This document shows positions 34,359-46,754 of a stretch of 64,000 nt of DNA, piece after piece. Made by a program: the position numbers and the translations under genes. This DNA comes from Sycon ciliatum (Eukaryota; Porifera; Calcarea; Leucosolenida; Sycettidae). How positions within the stretch are numbered: position 1 is the first letter of the stretch; each line of letters opens with the position of its first letter. The stretch is from contig NC_088645.1 of assembly GCF_964019385.1 (NCBI RefSeq), positions 34,191,963 to 34,255,962 of the forward strand. The letters are read 5' to 3'. Under the pieces are notes generated by a model. It ran no database searches and was not told the origin of the DNA. It saw only the letters and a program-made list of their open reading frames with translations.

Positions 34359-35091
34359 GTGCACCGTCCAAAACAATTATTTTATTAGCAATGTCGACAT
34401 AGGAGAAGTAATTTATAACAACGTGACAATAGCACACAGCATGTCATTACCATGCATTACTAAATTCAAGTCAATTGAGACGAACAAGTCGACAGGTGAA
34501 CATGCATCACAAAGTTACCTATCTGGAATAGATCAGATTGTATCTCGAACTCCTACAAAATATACAGTTACATCTACATGTACATGTACTTCAAATGTAC
34601 CTAGCTACATGTCCAGTGTGACACATGGACCTCAAGTAAACTGAAAGCAATGCGAACAAAATCTTAGATGTATGTGAAAAAGTATCATTGTTCCTAATAG
34701 GCGGCCCTTGGGCTACGGTGCACGACCTCGGGCTACGCACTAGGGCATAAATCAGCCATAATGCCCTCCGTACCATGTGTTATTATATACATAATGTGAC
34801 GAAGCACAACGATGTCAACTTATGCAGCATATTGGCGGAAAGAATTATTTGTGATGAAACGTACACAGTCTGAATGATAGTGTGAGTTGCGCCAAAGAGT
34901 ACACGCACTATAACAGGGAGGTGGGAAGTCACAATAGCACTAGCTTCCTAACATACTCCTTCTGTCTACACAGCTCAGGCTGTAGCTTGGCAATGTTAAT
35001 TTAAAATCCTCTAGCACATCTAGGTGACATTTGCTGCGCGCCAGCGCGTGAATCTCGAAGCGGTCTGGAACATTCCTACATACTGCATTCA

Positions 35092-35148
35092 AGCAATAGT
35101 ACGAAAGGCCTCATCAGATTTTCAACTGGCTTCGTCTCTTCGTGTGCT
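35092..35148. repeat. Right arm of the inverted repeat flanking a LINE
   Basis: GTACGAAAGGCCTCATCAGA, TTTTCAACTGGCTTCGTC and TCTTCGTGTGCTA mirror 31428-31486 with a few mismatches. Confidence 0.6.
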
Positions 35149-35157
35149 AATATGTTA

Positions 35158-35485
35158 GCAGCACTAGAGCAGCCTACTGAGCGTGCTCAACAAGACGAAA
35201 GCCGAGGAGGGCAATACCCAATGCTGTAGAAAGCAAGCTGTTTCGGCCATAAAGGCCTCATCAGTACAGCTAAGAGCTAAATAGGCCGACCTACCAGCCA
35301 TGGTGCAAAGGAGGCACCACAGATATTTTAGGATAGCTGGTCGCTCTAGCGCCAGAGTGCTCAAACTACAAAACGTAGCGGGCAATGCGTGATGCAGCAG
35401 CACTAGAGCAGCCTACTGAGAGTGCTCAACAAGACGAAAGCCGAGGAGCGTAATACTAGTACCCAATGCTGTAGACAGCAATCTG
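35158..35485 (+). repeat. Direct repeat pair
   Basis: GCAGCACTAGAGCAGCCTAC, AACAAGACGAAAGCCGAGGA and ACCCAATGCTGTAGA occur at 35158-35232 and again at 35396-35480. Confidence 0.8.
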
Positions 35486-35659
35486 CGAAGGTACAGAAAT
35501 TCCTTAGTCAAACGATCCTATCAGTATGAGCTGCATTGTATTCATTCTATTTATTTCTGCTCCTCGTAGCATATATTGTATTGTATTGATCTATTTGAAT
35601 TCGGTATCTCAACAGTACAATGTACAACTTTGGAAGATCCGAATGACAATAATATACGT

Positions 35660-36240
35660 AACACATGTTTTTACTTACCTGACTATCGTCTTGGTTTCCC
35701 AGTTGCTAGTCGCACGGTCAGAAAGGGTCTCCAGTCTCTCCAATTAACTCAGTTTGTTCCTCAGAACCCCGCCTTGTTACCTGACAGCAACCCATGATAA
35801 TTATTCTTTCTTAGAATAGTTCTACTTCGAAGTAACGCTGATGGGCATAATATAGTTAGGCCTTGCTGGTTCTGTACTACTCCATTCTCGTTCGAACACG
35901 GACTACCTCCATATCCAATCAAACCTTATAGTTTTTATAACCTGACTATAGCTGTATCGTCTTGATTACCCAGTTGCTAGTCGCACGTTCAGAATGGGTC
36001 TCTTGACTCTCCACTCTCCAATCTCTCCAACTCGGTTTGTTCGGCAGAACGTTGCGTTCTTACCTGACAGCAACCCATGGTAAACCGTTCGTTCTTAGAC
36101 TATTTTCTTGAACTGTTTGGCTGTGCCCGAAAATATCAACTACCCGGTTATCCGCCGATGATTGGATTGTTGTTATGTTGAGCTAGACCAGGTTAGAGCG
36201 TGCATGTCTCGCAACGACTCCATACAATATAATGACATCC
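35660..36240 (+). repeat. Dispersed repeat X, two partial copies in tandem
   Basis: CTTACCTGACTATCGTCTTG, CTGACAGCAACCCATGATAA (35779) and again TGACAGCAACCCATGG (36063), then GAGCTAGACCAGGTTAGAGC as in other X copies. Confidence 0.65.
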
Positions 36241-38384
36241 TGATAATCTGAATCATTCTCGCTCCACATACACTGGCACACACAGAGACATAGACAGCAA
36301 TAGCGACAACACACAAAGTGAAGGGTAGTTGGCCGCAGCCAGATGTGCACTGGTGAGACTCAAAACTGACTGAAGAAGTCAGGAAAAGAAGCGACAAAAA
36401 GAACACACCAGATGCCATAATTTGCAACTAAAAATATTTCGCGAGAAATCATTTCTCATCTTACAAGAAAACACCAAAGTAAACACAAAAAGAAGTAGGC
36501 AAGATTCTTTCCAATTTTCTATTAAAAAAACGGTATTCAAAGGTAGTCAAATTCCTTAGTCAAACGAACCTATAAAGTGTAGTTCAGTTTGTTGTGACTG
36601 TAAGGTTAAGCTGAAATTTGCTGCACCAACTGGATAGAATTATATTGACACATTTGAGTTATGAGTAAATGCACTTGGTCCATTTCATGGAAACTATCGC
36701 TTATCTTTCCACTTAATACATGTAAATGGAGCTCGAAATAGAAAAAGATGCGGTTCATGCGCTCAGTAGTGATGGACAGGATATAGAAACATATCAGCCA
36801 TGCAGGTTCCGCAAACCCGGCGAGATACTGGTGAAGATCAGAGAATTTGATTGTAATCAATCGCGGACATTGTTGGAGTACAGACCTCTTTTACGGGCAA
36901 ACAGAACACAATTGACAGTGGCATGGCGAATGATTAGAACACAACACCAAAAAATGAAAACAATGGACCGTATGCGTGTTAAAACAAAATGGCGTCACGA
37001 TTTATTGAAAGTGGTATAGTTGGTGGTACGAGTGTTCAAACCCATTTGAACTTCATACTGTTCGTCTTCTTTTTGACATGCTCTCTTTCCATCGTCCTTA
37101 GCTTTTGTTTGTTGAGAGCTGTTTTGGCTTTCTCCTATACCTCTGGGGGATGCCAAGTGATGGTTTTGAGAGGCTGGTGATGGCTGTGAGCGAGAGTTTG
37201 CCGATCGGCGTCGTCCTCGCTATAGCGATGAAAATACTAGTTACTGCGCACCTGGCAGATATCACAACACGTCGGAGCGTCCAGGAGCAAAGGAATCTTG
37301 GGTTTTCACTGGAATCTAGTTCCTCCAGCATCGTGTAGCCCACCGTCGGTGAATGGCGGTCCAGAAAGGTCGAACCTGGTCTTCTGCAGCATCTTGCAGT
37401 CCTGCGAGGCACACTGAATACACCTGTCATGGGCTACAAATAAAAATCACGAAGTAGTGGACTTTATAGTGATGAGTCTATCCTGTTTGCTGCAAAAGAC
37501 GCAGGAAATGTGACTGGTGTCCGTACACTGGACGCCAATATCATCCCAGTCTTCTCCTGCAGGATCTGTTTGACATTGACATACCGGTATGCAGTGGGTC
37601 GACATTGGCCTGGTTTGGCAGCTATCTGGCTGGGTGGATGTGGCAGGTTTGCATTGGCGCGTCGTCCAGTCCGACATTTTCTTGTAACTGTGGAGTACCG
37701 GCAGGGTTTGAGAGGTTGCTCGTGCTGTGAACACATCTCTACTGCCTGTCTCGTCCGGGAAGTGCCGTCTCGCCGCTTCCTTGCTCTACAGTCACGCCGT
37801 TATTTCGCTTTGTTTCGTGGTGCAGCTCAAAACCTGCCCAAACAACTGTGAGCTCGCAACATGGTATGGACAAATTGCACCACTCATGCTGGTTAACTAA
37901 AACCGGGATAGTCGAGTAAGCGAGTTCACTCCCTGGGCCATGGCAAGATCTGTTCAGCGCGAGCTATTCCAACCTCCAAGTGCATAGTCACAGATCGATC
38001 CATGCGATGGTGGTTGACCTACAAAGAGCCCAAGGTCTACGAGTACTACTATTGGATGCTGTCTACATGCAGTCAACAAAATCAAAGTACCTCAGTATGC
38101 CCCAGAATAGGGCATGTGCATCTATAGCATGACACAACAGGGGTTCTGGCGGCACCTGTCAAACAAGCAGTAGCGACTAGTGCCAGCTACCTATTGGAGG
38201 CTAGCCGCTACAGTCTGTCACTGGAGATAATTATTATGTTCACTGTTTAGACTGAGGACAATCAATGATGCCCAATCAATCTGCCCAATGTGTGTTCTGT
38301 TCCACCTAATTATAACGTCCCATTGCATCAACCCTACTACACCAGTGGCGTGTCCAGGATTTGGCTGAGGGCGGGTTGCGGCCA
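36241..38384. other. No gene recognised
   Basis: Open frames of 60-113 codons occur (for example plus 36726-37019, charged and with no motif), but none is supported by a family signature. A degenerate repeat shared with 4470-4740 lies at 36530-36700. Confidence 0.4.
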
Positions 38385-39007
38385 GGATCAAGGCTGGATG
38401 GGGTGGGGGTAGATGACATCATGCTACTGTCCCAGGTCAGCCATTTTGAAAACCAATGTCAAGAAGCTCCTCCTGTAGCCCCTTCTTCAACAGTTATTCA
38501 CCCGAACGGCCCCAGAGACTGTTCCGGAGGATCAGCGCACCACACGAAGACAAGTGTCGAACTTGCTTCAAGTTCCCTTTCTCCGTGGGCCTGCGGTACG
38601 ATCGAGCATGATGTTTTGGGGAAGCATTCTCTGGAACGCTCTCCCCTCTGATTTTAGAGTGATACGTGTCCCTGGTCCCTTCCGAAAAGCTCTTTCTGCC
38701 ATTGATATACTTACTTTGTCCTCGTTAAATTTTTATTATCTGCCATAAATTCCAACCTTCTCATCTATCAATCATTAATTTTGTGCATGCATGTCTATAA
38801 AATCAACCACGTGTTCCTGACTCCATGAAATTGTTCTTGATATAAATGTTTCCCTTTCTTCTTTTGGTCCTTTCTGTCTTATAAGTTATATTATTATTAT
38901 CATTTCTTGTTTTCCCTTGCATATCATCCCTTCATCATTCTGTGAGAACCTGTCCTATGGGCAGGTGAGAAGGCATCTCTGCCTGTTCCGGCATTTGGTG
39001 AAGTAAA

Positions 39008-39078
<71 letters not shown>
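38385..39078 (+). mobile_element. LINE 3' end with (CAA)n tail
   Basis: Encodes MFWGSILWNALPSDFRVIR, the LINE ORF2 C-terminal module, then a 3' UTR (TCTGCCTGTTCCGGCATTTG) and AAAATAAACAACAACAACAA to 39078. It is 5' truncated. The small insertion at about 58608-58712 ends in a similar sequence in inverse orientation. Confidence 0.7.
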
Positions 39079-39450
39079 GCCGTAAATCTCACACACCACG
39101 AGCAGTATTTCTGTACACGCAGCAACAAATGTACATTGTAAACTTCAAATTTGCGAGTCCAACAATTTCTCACCGCTCTCAAAGTATCCTTTACATAGGC
39201 AGCGGTACTTGTCACTGTGCACTGTTCTTTATGTTCTGGCTGCTCGCTGACAACAGGTTCTTCCACGTCTGGCGGAGTTTGACTGCCAGTCCGCTCCGAA
39301 AGTTCAACTGGATTGTCTGGAATAACAGCGACTTCATCACTCCCACTGTTTCCTGTTGGAGCGGCAGCAGGAGTTGCGCCGCCACAGGAACGCTTTACAA
39401 AAATTCCAGGCTCTGCTGGCTAGAGCTTGGCCTTTTGGGATGTCCCTGAG

Positions 39451-39567
39451 ACATCGAAGAAAAGCCTTCGAGTCAACCAAAACACGATTCGAACGAGGAT
39501 GATCGCCTGAGCCCTCGGCATTCGAATCGTGTTTTGGTTGACTCGATCGAAGACTTTTCTTCGATGT
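39451..39567. repeat. Perfect-looking hairpin upstream of the LINE ORF1
   Basis: ACATCGAAGAAAAG, CGAGTCAACCAAAACACGAT and TCGAA (39451-39493) are inverted at 39520-39567 around about 27 bp. It lies about 50 bp before ORF1 and may be part of the LINE 5' UTR or a small MITE. Confidence 0.75.
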
Positions 39568-39615
39568 TTGTACCGTTGAAGACGCGTCGAGCGGGTCCCA
39601 GCACTACTACGTACG

Positions 39616-40692
39616 ATGGAGACGGTTGGCAGTTTTGGAGCTCCTGCTCCGACCTCCTTTTCTTTTAGGATTGAGAAGGACTGGTCTGCAGACCACTTGT
39701 TTTACGCCAAGGCGCTGAAGCAGAGTAAGATAGATATAAGTCAGGTCTGCCAGGTGGACCTTCAGGGCAAGCCTGGACATTGCGTAGTAACTGTGAAGAG
39801 TTCTGCTGAGCGGGAAAAGATACTGGACGCAGGAATCCGGATTTCCGGTAAGCAGGTGCTCTGCGAGATTTCCGGGGTGGACTTAACCCATCTGCATGTG
39901 TTTGGGTGCCCTGTCGGGCTTCAAAACAGTAAATTGTGTGCTGCGCTGGGCCAATTCGGCCGAATTGTTGGGTCGCCTCTACAGAAAAAAGTATTGTTTG
40001 AGGGATTGGAAATATGTACTGGCACCCGTGTTCTCAGCCTGGTCCTCCGATCACCAGTTCCATCTACAGTTACCGTAGGTCAGTTGAAACTGCGAGTATG
40101 GCACCGTGGCCAACAGCAAACATGTTGGCGCTGCAACAACAGTGGCCACGAGGCTAAAGCATGTCCCAACCGTGGGGCACATGCACAGTCTACAGCTTCC
40201 CGGCCTCCACAAACGCAGCACCGCAACACAACCAGTACGAGTACAAACCCTCCCAGCGTCAGTACAGCCACTAATACGGGTACCGTGACTACCCAGCCCG
40301 CTGAAGCCGCTGTAGAGCCAGCTGTCGTCAGTGTGGAGACAGGTGCAGCTAGCAACACAGGGCTGAACACTGCCTCAGTCACCAGCTATCGCCAGGCACT
40401 TTTAGCCAATGGGACCAGCACTGGCACCACTGATACCAGTAACCATGTGCCGGCTTTCAGCCAATCTGGAGACAAAGAAAAGAGCAGCGGGACAACCCCC
40501 TCTCCTGATGACGATGGCTTCAGACTTGCAGCAGGCAAACACACCTTCTCCGCCACTGTCCTTTCGGGGCGCACTGAGCCACCTGCCTCTGCCATGAATG
40601 ACCCGCAAATTGCGTGGGCTCAGGAGTGTTCAAACCGTGAGCGCAAGAAGCTGGCAGAGAGAGTTGAAGCTGCCCGCAGAGGAAGCCACTAG
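39616..40692 (+). CDS. LINE ORF1, CCHC zinc-knuckle RNA-binding protein
   Basis: A 358-aa protein beginning METVGSFGAPAPT. Residues about 15-170 look like the RNA-recognition-type region of LINE ORF1 proteins. A single CCHC knuckle, CWRCNNSGHEAKAC, follows at about 173-186. The rest is a long Thr/Ser/Ala-rich, low-complexity tail. ORF1 proteins coat the LINE RNA and act as nucleic acid chaperones. The ORF is intact and is followed about 125 bp later by the likely ORF2 start. Confidence 0.85.
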   Translation: METVGSFGAPAPTSFSFRIEKDWSADHLFYAKALKQSKIDISQVCQVDLQGKPGHCVVTVKSSAEREKILDAGIRISGKQVLCEISGVDLTHLHVFGCPVGLQNSKLCAALGQFGRIVGSPLQKKVLFEGLEICTGTRVLSLVLRSPVPSTVTVGQLKLRVWHRGQQQTCWRCNNSGHEAKACPNRGAHAQSTASRPPQTQHRNTTSTSTNPPSVSTATNTGTVTTQPAEAAVEPAVVSVETGAASNTGLNTASVTSYRQALLANGTSTGTTDTSNHVPAFSQSGDKEKSSGTTPSPDDDGFRLAAGKHTFSATVLSGRTEPPASAMNDPQIAWAQECSNRERKKLAERVEAARRGSH

Positions 40693-40817
40693 CGCAATGA
40701 AGGTAATTACGGTCCGTCAGTGTTAACTATGAGTAGTATTTGTTACCTTTCGTTCTTTTAATACTTACTGCACTTGCTCTTAATCCCCGTGCTGATCCCT
40801 TTTTGCCTCGTGCTGCT

Positions 40818-41585
40818 ATGCAGCCTCCCGCTTCCCTTTTTCCGGTGAGCACCCAGGACACCCGAACTCTTAAGCTAGGTTTTTTGAATGTTTGTAGCTT
40901 GCGCTACAAAGTAGATGAAGTAACAGCACTCCTCCAGGTGCAGGACTTTGATATTTTTGGATTGGCTGAAACCTGGCTAGACAGCACTATTGGTGACGGA
41001 GAAGTAGCCATTCCTGGATACAACCTCACAAGGACAGACCGCGTGGGTAGACGAGGAGGAGGTACGTGTATATATTACAAATCTTCTTTGCCAATCCGAC
41101 CTTGTCCCGAACTGTCTTTGAACGGCCTAGAAGCTGTCTGGATATCGATCAAAGGCGGCCAGGGTCAACATGCAGTGGCCTGCGTCTACCGAGCTCCAGA
41201 CGTGGGGATTGACTACTGGAAGGACCTTGAAGAGTCACTGCAGCGGGCCCAAGCGCAAGCGCCACACATGACCATTATAGGCGATCTCAACGTCAACATG
41301 ACAACTCACAGCCACCATCGTACACACCTGCAAGACCTCAGCAATATGTTTGGCATCTCGAATTTGGTGAAGTTCCCCACACGGCCTACTCCAAGTGGGA
41401 ATCATGGTTCAGTAACCGACCTCGTACTAGCAGACCATAACTTTGTCTCGAGTTGCGTTGTCATGGAATGTTCGATTAGCGACCACCACGCGGTGATGGC
41501 GAACCTCCATATCGCCATATCCACAACTAGTCCAGGTAGGCAACGCCAAAAGCGTCGCCACTTACGCAACATTGATATCGACCAG
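40818..41585 (+). pseudogene. LINE ORF2, 5' part: endonuclease domain (interrupted)
   Basis: Apurinic/apyrimidinic-type endonuclease domain. Visible motifs are LGFLNVCSLRYK, FGLAETWLD (catalytic Glu), TIIGDLNVNM (Asp/Asn) and the C-terminal SDHHAVMAN (Asp-His). The frame is open from TTG 40740; the first ATG in frame is at 40818. Coding sequence runs without damage to 41585, where the Polinton was inserted; the frame resumes after the duplicated GACCAG at 57149. The function before insertion was target-site nicking. Confidence 0.85.
41580..41585 (+). repeat. Target-site duplication, left copy (GACCAG)
   Basis: GACCAG immediately before the TIR. The same hexamer follows the right TIR at 57143-57148. 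Removing the element plus one copy leaves the LINE ORF2 frame continuous. Six bp is the known target-duplication size of Polintons. Confidence 0.95.
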
Positions 41586-42028
41586 AGTAGTAAGTGCGGG
41601 GCAGGTTCTGGGCCACTTTTTGACCTTTGACCTTTGGGCCAAATAAGGCACACTGTGTCGGTCGTGCTTGGTCTGGCCCCGGGACTCCCCCAGGGTTTGA
41701 CCTTTGACCTTTGGGTTAAATAAGGCACACTGTATCGGGCGCGCTTGGTCTGGCCCCGGGACTCCCCCAGGGTTCGACCTTTGCCCCTGCCATGCCATAA
41801 ATGTCATCATGTTCTTTTCCGTGGCGACCGTGCACTTGTGCACGTTCGTTGTATTCGCACCAGGGAGTAGTAAAATACGTACTACTCCCTGATTTGCACA
41901 TCGTAGATGTGCAGTGAATGACATATTGCGCATGCGCGCATGAGCACGCGGAGCGTGCGACCTTCAGTGGCCCTGCGGAAAAGACGCAGTGCAACAGAAG
42001 GTGGACTAGTACACGTGTCATTATACTA
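41586..42028 (+). repeat. Polinton left terminal inverted repeat (443 bp)
   Basis: Matches 56700-57142 in inverse orientation with no indel (positions sum to 98728). Two translated frames compared across both copies were identical. Inside are a 77-bp direct duplication (41619-41695, 41696-41772) and hairpins GCACATCGTAGATGTGC (41897) and GCACGCGGAGCGTGC (41944). Confidence 0.95.
41619..41772 (+). repeat. 77-bp tandem duplication inside the TIR
   Basis: Two units, each starting TTTGACCTTTGACCTTTGGG and ending GGGACTCCCCCAGGG, differing at a handful of positions. The mirror copy is at 56956-57109. Repeated GACCTTT units could bind a protein such as the integrase or terminal protein, by analogy with other TIRs; this is inference. 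Confidence 0.85.
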
Positions 42029-42111
42029 ATGTGTGATAGCCGACCTCATATACGATGTACGGGTAGATTTTTCCTCAGTATGTTGTAGGCAGTGCTGGAG
42101 GTGACGTGACG
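42029..42111 (+). promoter_or_regulatory. PolB 5' region
   Basis: 83 bp between the TIR and the PolB ATG. It holds no clear copy of the late motif (only GATTTTTCCTCAGTATG vaguely resembles it). PolB is presumably an early gene whose promoter overlaps the TIR. Confidence 0.35.
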
Positions 42112-45100
42112 ATGGCGGAGCCAAGTGCAAAACGATCTAGGCAGCCCAGACAGCCCACCTCGAGTGCCGTGCGTGGTTTTTTGAAAAAGTTTTCTTTGCC
42201 AGGTTCAGGCACTGATCCTCTCGTCTTTTTCAGCAGCCATCATGACGAGCTCAGACAGGTTCTCCTCGAGGAGCTTCAGTCTCACCCGTTCAAGGTGGTT
42301 TTAGTTTTGAGGGTGGAGATGACACGAGAGTCGGCCACGGGTAGTACGTCTGCCGTCCCGTTTTTTAGAAGTAGACCGGCTCGGATCCTCAGCGAAGGGG
42401 ATATTGATAGTGCAGTCAAGACGATGGTGGCGAGGATCACTGGTCTTATTGATAAGTGGGTGCAGAACGGATCTGACTGGACCGTTTCTCGAGTGAGGCA
42501 GCTGGATGTGTCGACAGCAAAGTACACTCCTCTTCGAGGTGAGTTTCTGTTCATCCGGCAGTGTTTGTTCGAAGCCTGTCGAATTTCTTGTGGAAAGTGG
42601 TAGACGTATGTTTTGTACCAGATGTACAGTTTTTCGTGATTGTCGAGAGGGTGTAGTTGTGATGTGGTGTTACTCTGAGCAAAGCCTTCGTTGTATTTTT
42701 GTGGTGTACTGTAGGTGGTGCAGCTGCTATCCCGCCGAAATTAGAAAAAAAGAAGGCCATCATTAACGTAAAGAACAACGATGACAGGTGTTTGATGTGG
42801 GCGTTGTTGTCAGCGCTGCACCCCGTCGAGCAGCATGCTGAGCGTGCATCCAAGTACACCCAGTATGTGGAGGAGCTGCGGTTCGACGGTGTAATGTTCC
42901 CTGCAACGCTCCGTGATGTATCCAAAGTGGAGATACAGAATGGTCTTGCAATCAATGTGTTTGGGTACGAGGGGAATCTGTACCCACTCTATCTCAGCGA
43001 GCGACAGGAGACTCCCATCAACCTCCTTCTTCATGACAACCACTTCACATGGATAAAAAACTTCAGTCGTGCATGTGAGAATAAGAACAGACACGCCACA
43101 CACTACTGCTTGCGATGCCTCTCCGCACACAAAACAGCAGACTCCCTGCAGCATCACAGCGAGAGATGTCAGGTGATGAAGCCCGTGCCAGTAGTCATGC
43201 CCACAGCAAAGGACAGCATCCTCAAATATACAAATTTGAAGCACAGGATGGTGGCTCCATATATCATTTACGCTGATACGGAGGCCATCATTGAGCCGAT
43301 GGAGGAACAGCATGGCAGCAGCACTGTACGCACAGCACGTCATGTACCATGCAGCATCAGGTATGTTTTGTTGTTGGTGTTGTTTTTGACTAATGTTTGC
43401 TGTACTCATGCCTGCACAGTGCTTGCTGTTATTCCTTCTTGTCTTGTTCTCCCCTAATTGTGTTCGTGTTGTAGTATGTGCATTTTGTGTGATTCCATTT
43501 TTTCAAAATCACTTATTCTTACTTTCCCTCTTCTTTTATGCTCTTGTAGATATGCTGCCATCCGATCCAACGGTGAAGTCCGTGGTGAGTTTGACGACTG
43601 CAGTGAGAATGCCATTCACAACTTTTTCGACAGTCTCAAAGAGTTGGAAGGCAGTATCCAGGAGGATTTGGCTGATACCAAGCCAATTCGCATGACAGCA
43701 GAACTGGAGCTTGAGTTTCAGAACGCAGTCAACTGCTGGATATGTGATGAAGTACTTGGAGAAGATCGTGTTCGTGATCATGATCATCTCACTGGTAAGT
43801 ATTATAATTTTTTGTTTTTTTTTGTTGTTTTGCAGTTGTGTGTAGATATGCGCATGATGTGTATAGTGCATTTTCATGTCTTTGTAGCTGTTTGCGTCTG
43901 TGTTTTATCACGGTGTATTGAATTGTATTGTCTGTGGTATCACCTTCACTGTAGATGTTTACTATGTTTGTGTTTTCCCCTCTTTCTGAATATCTGCACA
44001 GGCAACTACCGTGGTGCTGCACACTACCAGTGTAATATTCAGCTGAGTATCTACCCAGATCGCCAGATCATTCCGGTTGTGTTTCACAACCTGAAAGGGT
44101 ACGATGCTCACCACCTCATCGCCCACATTGGTATGACCGAGGTTGAAGAGGTGGAGTACGAGGACTCTAACCAGCGTAAGCGGATTAAGAAGGTTGGTGA
44201 GATCAGTGTCATCGCCAACAACATGGAGAAATATATTTCATTCAAGTGGCGTCAGTACCGCTTCATCGACTCCATGGCCTTCTTGAACTCCTCTCTGGAC
44301 TCGTTGGTGAGCAACACCCCGGAAGATGCCTTCAAGCTTACTCGTACATTGGCCCATCATGACCTTCTCCTGCGTAAGGGTGTCTACCCCTACGAGTACA
44401 TGGACTCCTTTGCTCGGTTTGATGAGACACAGCTGCCACCTAAATCAGCATTTGAGTCTAGTTTGACTGGAGAAGGTATCAGTGATGCTGACTATGCTCA
44501 TGCTCAGAACGTATGGCAGGTAAGCAGCTTGTGCCTTCTGTATTGGCCCTCAGAATTTCCCTGATGCCATGCTTTTTGCATTATGCTCTACTTATGACTT
44601 TGTATGCTGTTGTGATGTGCCCTACACATTTTTTTGTACTCATTGCTCTCTATCCGTGGATATGTGGATGCTTGTGTGTATGGATGTGTGCATGCGTGTG
44701 TGCGTTGATGTTTTTTTTTGTTTTTTTTTTGTTTTGCAGACATTTGAGTGCAGTACAATGGAGGCCTATCATGACCTCTATTTGCAAACAGATGTCTATC
44801 TTCTAGCAGATGTCTTTGAGCATTTCCGCAAGACGGCATACAAGACGTATGGGTTGGATCCAGCTCATTACCTTACTCTCCCAGGTATGTTCATCAGTCT
44901 TTGTTGTTGTCCAATGTATTCTCTCCTTTAGATGGTGTTCTCTGTTAGTATTCTTGTGCTTTCTTGTCGGTGTATTTTTATACTTTTTGCATGGTGTATT
45001 GACTTTCGTGTTTGTGTTCTGGTGTGTTGCATGGTGTTATGTAGGATATGCATGGGATGCTCTACTACGGTTCACCCAGATTGAACTGCAGCTGCTCACG

Positions 45101-46754
45101 GATGTAGACATGCATCTGTTTGTCGAAGCCGGTCTATGTGGGGGCATCTCAATGGCGTCGCAGCGGTACGGCAAGGCCAACAACCCAACGATGGATCAGT
45201 ACAATCCTGCCGAGCCCACATCATACCTGCTATACCTTGATGCCAACAACCTGTATGGCTGGGCTATGTGCCAGAGTATGCCGACATCTGAGTTTGCCTG
45301 GTGTGACAAGAACCTGTCCGAGATACTGGCACAACCTGTAGATTCGAGCACTGGGTTCATTGTGGAGTGTGATCTTGAGGTACCCTCTTCGCTGCACCAC
45401 TACTTCAATGATTATCCACTTGCACCGGAAGTGATGAGAGCATTCTCAGATAAGCTATCACCATACCAGAAAGCACTTGTGGAGGAGCTCAAAGTGTCAG
45501 CCGTAGATGGAGTCAAGTTGACACCCAGTCTCCTACCCAAGTCCAAGTATGTGTTACACTACCGTACACTGCAGCTGTATTCGCGTCTGGGCATGGTGGT
45601 GACCGCTGTTCACAAGGTGTTGGGATTTCAGCAGAGTGCCTGGATGGCTCCCTACATCAATCTGAACACTGCACTTCGCACGAGGGCTACAACCGACTTT
45701 GAGAAGAGCTTTTACAAGGTAAATGCAACCGTTGTGTGCAGTCTTGTATGTTGTTGTTGGTTTCAAATCTTTATTCTCACGATAGCCAGTGGCCAATAAG
45801 AGATAATAGTGTAAGAAAGGAGAAAGAGTGAGGAAGATTTTGTTGGTTGTTGTTGTTGTTGTTGTTGTTTTTGTTGTTGTTGCATGTATGGTGCAAGTGT
45901 GACGTGGAGTATGCTAATTGAAAATATGCTGATGTGAAGGAATGGCATGATATGATTCTCATGTGTCATGTTTGCCTGTTTGTGAGCTGCAGCTGATGAA
46001 CAACTCAGTCTTTGGCAAGACGATGGAGAACGTTCGTAATCGAACACGCATCGATCTCTTGCGGGAAGAAAGTGAGGAGCAGGTACTGAGGGCAGTGAGC
46101 AAGCCTACATATGTGCGGCACGACATTTTCCCGAACGGGCTTGTCGGAATAGAAAAGCAGCACACTGAGATCAAGCTCAACAAGCCGGTCTATGTGGGTA
46201 TGTCGATACTAGACCTGTCAAAGTTGCACATGTACTCCTTCTACTACGATGTGCTGAAGGAGCAGTACGGTAGCAGAATCCGGCTGTTGTACACCGACAC
46301 CGACTCTGTTATTGTGCACATAACCACCGGTGATGTTTATGCAGAGATGGATCTGTCTCTGTATGACACCAGCAACTTTCCCACTGACCATCCTCAGTAC
46401 ACTTCTGCCAATAAGAAAGTGGTTGGCAAATTCAAAGATGAGCTTGGTGGGAAATCCATGGTGGAGTTTGTAGGTCTAAGATCGAAGATGTACTCCTACA
46501 TCGGGCAGGAATCGGCCAAACGGGCCAAGGGTGTGCGGAAGGCAGTCCTGGCAAATACCATCACCCACAAGGACTATGTAGATGCACTGCTCAGTCATCG
46601 TGTGTCTGCCAGGCCTATGATGGGTCTCCGATCACATTGCCACACAGTGTATGAGGAGGTAACCACCAAGGTGGCATTGTCTCCATTCGACTGCAAGCGG
46701 TATATACTGGATGATGGCATGGCCACACTTGCCTATGGTCACAAGGACATTTAA
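42112..46754 (+). CDS. polB: Protein-primed family-B DNA polymerase, seven exons
   Basis: Replicates the linear element by protein priming. Exons are 42112-42538, 42715-43360, 43550-43794, 44002-44519, 44740-44884, 45045-45718 and 45993-46754. All six introns are GT-AG and phases match throughout, giving about 1138 aa. Motifs: a C2H2 finger (CLRCLSAH..HSERC, exon 2), exonuclease I YADTEAI (end of exon 2), an endonuclease-VII-like CWICDE..DHDHLTG (exons 3-4), exonuclease II FHNLKGYDAHHL (exon 4), polymerase motif A LDANNLYGWAM (exon 6), motif B NNSVFGKT (start of exon 7) and motif C YTDTDSV (exon 7). All key acidic residues are present. The ATG at 42112 was chosen; an in-frame GTG lies at 42106. 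Confidence 0.93.
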
